Source: an uncultured Erysipelotrichaceae bacterium (lineage in GTDB: Bacteria; Bacillota_I; Bacilli_A; Erysipelotrichales; Erysipelotrichaceae). From it: a DNA stretch of 8,513 bases. Positions 5,157 through 8,513 of the stretch are shown piece by piece (within the stretch, counting starts at the first letter, position 1; every line of letters begins with the position of its first letter). Below the pieces are notes generated by a model. That model worked only from the letters and a program-made list of their open reading frames with translations. It searched no databases and was not told the origin of the DNA. A program made the translations under genes and the position numbers. Where the stretch lies: the NCBI GenBank assembly GCA_937874965.1, contig CALNCD010000154.1, positions 1-8,513 on the forward strand. Direction: 5' to 3'.

Positions 5157-6674
5157 CTATGAATTCATAAGAATCCATTTGGAAAGTTCTTCATGATTGG
5201 CTTCAATCGCAAGATCCAACGCTGTTTTGCCTTCGTTGTTCTGGGTATCAATCGCCAGAGAACCAAAATCTGCCATCAAAGAAACCGTTTGAACCATCAA
5301 TGACTCGTTACGGTGTCTGGCCGCTTTCATCAAGACTGTTTCAGAGCGATTATCCTTGCAGTCCAGCTTTGCACCTGCTTCCAGCAGACAAAGCAATGCA
5401 TTCTCATTTGCCGACGTCAGGTTCGTGACAAACTCCATCAGCGGGGTCGTCCCGGTGATAGAAGTCTGATTCACGTCCGCACCATGTTCTAAGGCCGATG
5501 CTACAACGACATCTTCTAAAGTTCCGAACGCATATTGGGTTGAACCAGCTGCTTTGAATGTGTAGGCGCAGCCAATGCAGTTATACCCGAATTCATCGAC
5601 AGGTGCACTCAGATCCAATCCTGCTTCCAGCAGCAGCGTCATCATTGCCTCGACCCGTCTTTCCCGATGAAGTTCAGGTGAATATCGGGCATATTTGATC
5701 ATCCAGTAGAAAGCGGTCCGCTCACTCTCTCCAACCCGGTAATTCACATCAGCACCATGATTGAGTAATTCTGCCGTTGATTCAAGATCCAATGCCATCA
5801 ACGCAACAGCAAGGGGCGTCTGATAGAGAAAGGGCACTTCCAGATAGACTTCATTGACATCAGCGCCTAAGGCAATCAGTGCCTTAACTGCCTGAAAATC
5901 CCCTTCACGGATGGCAGCGTGAAGCTGCTTGTTTCCGGCCTGGAGTTTCAAGTCCAGCGTATCATCGGTTTCATCATAGCTGTTTGAAAGAATCAAGGAT
6001 ACTTTCCCTGCATTTCCCTTTGCTGCTAATTCATAGGCACAAAGATTATCCTTATTACGGCTTTCATAATCCAGATCAAGCGACATCAATGTTTCGGCCA
6101 TTTCCTCGATGACCCTGTCAGACGCAGCCAGATCACTCAATGCTTTTTCACCGGTCGCATACTTCCGGGTATTTTCCTGCTGAACTGCGGCTTTCGCCAA
6201 CAGATGAAGTACTGTATTTCCCTGATTATCACTCATGGTTATACGGACATCATGATCAATCAGAGTCTTGAGAAAGGCAGCATTAAGCGATGAAACACCA
6301 AGATGATACGCCGTTTCACCAGAACTGTTCTTACGCATGGCACTGACTTTGTGGTCCAGCAGCAGTTCCGTAATCGTGGTGATTTCGCTTTCGCTGATGT
6401 GGACAACACGTGAAGGCTTTGCGATACGATGCAATCCGGTTGCGCCGAATCGATCAAAAACCATTGCTTTGACGCCATGGTCCAACAAGTATTTCAATCC
6501 TTCAACATCGCCATAGGTTGCTGCATAGTGGATCAGAGTGTCATCTGCTCCTCTGGAATCTACTGCTTCCAAGTCATCCAATGCTGCAAACAGGGCAATG
6601 GCAGGTTCCCCCTTTTGCTTTTCATATTCATAAAGACGTCTTAACTGACTGAAAATTTCCTGATTTGCACTCAT
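5157..6674 (-). CDS. Ankyrin-repeat protein
   Basis: A 505-residue protein built almost wholly of ankyrin repeats, with no signal peptide or membrane span, so it is predicted cytosolic. Clear units with the TPLxxA...G...VxxLLxxGADVN pattern lie at about 44-72, 77-111, 118-146, 151-203 (with an inserted charged loop), 248-276, 285-313, 318-357, 362-403, 407-439, 444-476 and 482-503. The GADVN consensus is seen three times (270-274, 308-312, 398-402). Ankyrin arrays bind other proteins; no catalytic domain is visible, so partner and role are unknown. The first 40 residues are a charged helical cap. AGGAGA at 6681-6686, 6 nt before the ATG, fixes the start. A terminator separates it from the upstream operon, so it probably has its own promoter; GATAAT at 6706-6701 with TATTCA 17 nt upstream is only a weak candidate. 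Its G+C looks higher than that of the left half. Confidence 0.9.
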   Translation of the reverse strand: MSANQEIFSQLRRLYEYEKQKGEPAIALFAALDDLEAVDSRGADDTLIHYAATYGDVEGLKYLLDHGVKAMVFDRFGATGLHRIAKPSRVVHISESEITTITELLLDHKVSAMRKNSSGETAYHLGVSSLNAAFLKTLIDHDVRITMSDNQGNTVLHLLAKAAVQQENTRKYATGEKALSDLAASDRVIEEMAETLMSLDLDYESRNKDNLCAYELAAKGNAGKVSLILSNSYDETDDTLDLKLQAGNKQLHAAIREGDFQAVKALIALGADVNEVYLEVPFLYQTPLAVALMALDLESTAELLNHGADVNYRVGESERTAFYWMIKYARYSPELHRERRVEAMMTLLLEAGLDLSAPVDEFGYNCIGCAYTFKAAGSTQYAFGTLEDVVVASALEHGADVNQTSITGTTPLMEFVTNLTSANENALLCLLEAGAKLDCKDNRSETVLMKAARHRNESLMVQTVSLMADFGSLAIDTQNNEGKTALDLAIEANHEELSKWILMNS

Positions 6675-6760
6675 TGTTCATCTCCTTTGTTATACTCTGA
6701 ATTATCCCACACATTTAAGCACATGAATACAACAACTCTTTCAAAAACAGGAATTTCCAT

Positions 6761-6782
6761 AAAAAAAAACGGGTATCCCCGC
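6761..6782 (-). terminator. Terminator of the DUF2130-DUF2200 operon
   Basis: On the minus strand, just after the stop codon at 6787, CGGG (6781-6778) and CCCG (6773-6770) form a short G-C stem, extendable by a G-U pair, with a 4-nt loop. Nine T residues (6769-6761) follow directly. The stem is short, but the uninterrupted T tract makes it convincing. Confidence 0.8.
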
Positions 6783-6786
6783 TTCA

Positions 6787-7146
6787 TTATTGACGTAAAA
6801 TTTTAGCCATTGCTCTTCCCTTAGCCAGTTCATCAATCAGTTTATCCAGTATGCGGATCCGTTTCATTGTCGGATGGTCCAGATTTTCAATCCGTACACC
6901 ACAGATAACGCCTGTAACCAAGTCTGCTTTCGGATTAAACGCGGCGGCATCATCCAGGAAAGGCTGCAATGCCGTTCCAGACCGGAGATGCTCCTGAAAT
7001 TGCTGTTCGCTATAGCCAGTCAGCCAAAGAATAATCTGGTCCACTTCGGCTGCTGTTCGCTGTTTCCGTTCCGCTTTCTGGATGTACATGGCGTACAGAT
7101 CACGGAATGGCAGACGGTAAATACGATGATTCTCCATGGATTGCAT
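6787..7146 (-). CDS. DUF2200-family small protein
   Basis: A 119-residue protein of the DUF2200 family, whose function is not known to me. Family landmarks are HRIYRLPFRDLYAMYIQKAERKQRT near the start, EVDQIILWLTGY, a loop with FNPKADLVTGVICGVRIENL, and the C-terminal RILDKLIDELAKGRAMAKILR. It is soluble and mixed helical, with no membrane span. The start at 7146 is chosen over the in-frame ATG at 7176 for two reasons: AGGAGG at 7153-7158 lies 6 nt before it, and known members begin only a few residues before the H-(K/R)-(V/I)-Y motif. With this start only 1 nt separates it from the stop of the upstream DUF2130 gene, so the two are almost certainly co-transcribed and translationally coupled. 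The function cannot be named from the sequence. Confidence 0.88.
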   Translation of the reverse strand: MQSMENHRIYRLPFRDLYAMYIQKAERKQRTAAEVDQIILWLTGYSEQQFQEHLRSGTALQPFLDDAAAFNPKADLVTGVICGVRIENLDHPTMKRIRILDKLIDELAKGRAMAKILRQ

Positions 7147-7147
7147 A

Positions 7148-8479
7148 TTAGTCCTCCTCATGATGCAATGCATCAAATTTGGCTTTCATGGTCGGATTCT
7201 TACGAACAAGCTTCTTAACCGTCAAATCATCGGCTTTTGAATTTGCAAGACGCAGATTGCTCTCAGAAGACAGCAGCGAATCCTTCGTCTTCTGAAGATG
7301 AAGAATAGTCTTGTCAATTTCTTCAATCGCGGTTGCGAATTTCTTGCTGGCTAATTCAAAGTTACGGGAGAACGCACTCTTGAAATCATTCAGATCATTC
7401 TCGAAAGTCGACACGTCGATATTCTGCTGGCGCATCAACGCTGCTTCCTGCTTATAAGTCAGGACATTCAAGGCCGCGTTACGAAGCAAAGTAATCATAG
7501 GAATAAAAAACTGCGGACGGATCACATACATTTTAGGATAGAGGTAGGAGACATCCACAATACCCGTATTATAAAGTTCATTATCGCTCTCCAGAAGGGT
7601 GACCAGTACCGCGTACTCGCATTTCTTCTCGGTTCGATCTTTATCCAGTTCCTTAAAGAAGTTCTCATTCTTTTTTTTCGTGGCAGTCTCATCGCCTTCA
7701 TTTTTCATCTCAAACATAATGGAGATCACTTCAACCCCATTCTCGTCCAGTTCCCGATAGATGTAATCCCCTTTACTTCCTGTCTTGACATCATTGTCTT
7801 TTGTAAAGGTTGCTCGTTTAAAGGCGCTCATCCGCAGTTTATTGAACTCAATTTCGCAATGTTGTTCAAGACTTTCACCCACGAGTTTGGTGGATTGTCT
7901 GGCTTTGAAGTCACGGTAGTATTCGATGGTTTCATCTTTGCTCCGCAACTGAAGGTCATATTTCTCCTTCAGGGCATTCGTTTCAAGCTGACCTTGCTGG
8001 AGCTGATAGCGATTATCAGACTTCAGTGTACTGATTTCATTGTTTTTAGCAACCAAGAGCTCATCATAGTGCTGTTTCTGTTTCAGATTGGCCTGCTCAA
8101 CCTCTAGCTTCTTCATTGTTTCAAAGCTGCTCGCTTGTTCAAGCAAAGCGGCAATCTGCTGTTTTTGCTGGGCAATCTCTTCCCGCAGTTTATCCTGTGC
8201 CTTCACGATGGCCAGCTCTTTTGCCTGATCACTGCTGCTCAGTTTTGCCTGGAGATCCAGAATCAGGGATTGCCGCTCTGCCAAAGACTGGTCATAGCGC
8301 CGTTCTATCTGCTCTTGATTCAGTTTGAGTTGTTGCTGATGCGTTTCATTGATCTGTTCCAGCCGTTCATGGATTTCCCGATTGAATTCATCAGAACGCA
8401 CCTGGTTGACAATGTCACTGTAATTGGCTTCATCAACACTGAAGACCTGTCCACAATGAGGACATTTGATTTCATTCAT
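7148..8479 (-). CDS. DUF2130-family coiled-coil protein, possible PD-(D/E)XK nuclease fold
   Basis: A 443-residue DUF2130-family protein. The N-terminus carries a zinc-ribbon-like CPHCGQVF (6-13) with one CxxC pair. Residues about 25-195 form a long Gln/Glu/Lys-rich coiled coil. The conserved domain spans about 195-345, with GESLEQHCEIEFNKL (201-215), GSKGDYIYRE (234-243), a strand ending in FEMKNE (256-261), and a long block including KKKNENFFKELDKDRTEKKCEYAVLVT (268-294). E202/E206, D238 and E257-x-K259 are spaced as in PD-(D/E)XK nucleases. That fold is my inference, and no activity is known to me. A second helical region follows at 350-410, then a basic tail. AAGGAGGG at 8486-8493 is 6 nt before the ATG. 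It is first in a two-gene operon with the DUF2200 gene; an AT-rich stretch with TAAAAT at the window edge may be its -10 element. Confidence 0.88.
   Translation of the reverse strand: MNEIKCPHCGQVFSVDEANYSDIVNQVRSDEFNREIHERLEQINETHQQQLKLNQEQIERRYDQSLAERQSLILDLQAKLSSSDQAKELAIVKAQDKLREEIAQQKQQIAALLEQASSFETMKKLEVEQANLKQKQHYDELLVAKNNEISTLKSDNRYQLQQGQLETNALKEKYDLQLRSKDETIEYYRDFKARQSTKLVGESLEQHCEIEFNKLRMSAFKRATFTKDNDVKTGSKGDYIYRELDENGVEVISIMFEMKNEGDETATKKKNENFFKELDKDRTEKKCEYAVLVTLLESDNELYNTGIVDVSYLYPKMYVIRPQFFIPMITLLRNAALNVLTYKQEAALMRQQNIDVSTFENDLNDFKSAFSRNFELASKKFATAIEEIDKTILHLQKTKDSLLSSESNLRLANSKADDLTVKKLVRKNPTMKAKFDALHHEED
7153..7158 (-). promoter_or_regulatory. Ribosome binding site that sets the DUF2200 start
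   Basis: A perfect AGGAGG on the minus strand lies within the last codons of the DUF2130 gene, 6 nt from the ATG at 7146. It supports a 119-residue product rather than one starting at 7176. Confidence 0.85.
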
Positions 8480-8513
8480 TCAAAACCCTCCTTCATCCTT
8501 TTCATTTTATCAT

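Noticed and set aside
6689..6694. TATAAC as the -10 box of the ankyrin gene
   Set aside because: Transcription would begin within the ribosome binding site, giving almost no leader; GATAAT further upstream is more plausible but also weak.
7147..7176. An upstream start at 7176 for the DUF2200 gene
   Set aside because: It would overlap the DUF2130 gene by 29 nt and has no good ribosome binding site, whereas AGGAGG sits 6 nt before the ATG at 7146.
7859..8328. Plus-strand open frames opposite the DUF2130 gene
   Set aside because: They are the complement of a coiled-coil coding region with biased codons, and no start signal or homology was recognised.

Overview
The window looks like chromosomal DNA of a low-to-moderate GC Gram-positive bacterium (Bacillota). 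The gene content (CcpA/RbsR-like LacI regulator, FakB/DegV-type lipid carrier, LrgA/LrgB pair), the strong AGGAGG-type ribosome binding sites, the short hairpin-plus-T-tract terminators and the TATAAT promoter all fit. A gut Erysipelotrichia-like host is possible, but this is a guess from gene flavour only. No rRNA, tRNA, CRISPR array, transposase or phage gene was seen.

Region 1 (1-2860, + strand) is the 3' part of a tightly packed operon. It holds a FucU-like sugar mutarotase cut by the window edge, a SIS-domain arabinose-5-phosphate isomerase of the KdsD/KpsF/GutQ family without CBS domains, a ribokinase-like PfkB kinase, and an LrgA/LrgB-type membrane pair. Gaps are 17, 2, 3 and -4 nt. 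Read as a pathway, a free pentose enters, its anomer or ring form is equilibrated, the kinase phosphorylates it at C5, and the isomerase delivers D-ribulose-5-phosphate to the pentose phosphate pathway. D-arabinose fits best, because Gram-positives have no LPS Kdo pathway to explain the isomerase and FucU's substrate L-fucose shares its C1-C4 configuration with D-arabinose. No conventional sugar transporter is visible, so LrgA/LrgB is the only transporter candidate in view. This is the most novel aspect of the window and is an inference.

Region 2 (2861-4111) holds a nested bidirectional terminator, with a 14-bp-arm palindrome inside the loop of an outer 12-bp inverted repeat. A LacI-family regulator follows, convergent to the operon and plausibly its local regulator, with its own near-consensus promoter.

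Region 3 (4112-5156, - strand) is a monocistronic DegV/FakB-family gene with its own promoter and terminator.

Region 4 (5157-8513, - strand) is visibly richer in G+C. It has a 505-residue ankyrin-repeat protein and, upstream of it behind a terminator, a two-gene operon of a DUF2130 coiled-coil protein with PD-(D/E)XK-like residues and a small DUF2200 protein. No stretch of more than 300 bases lacks a gene.
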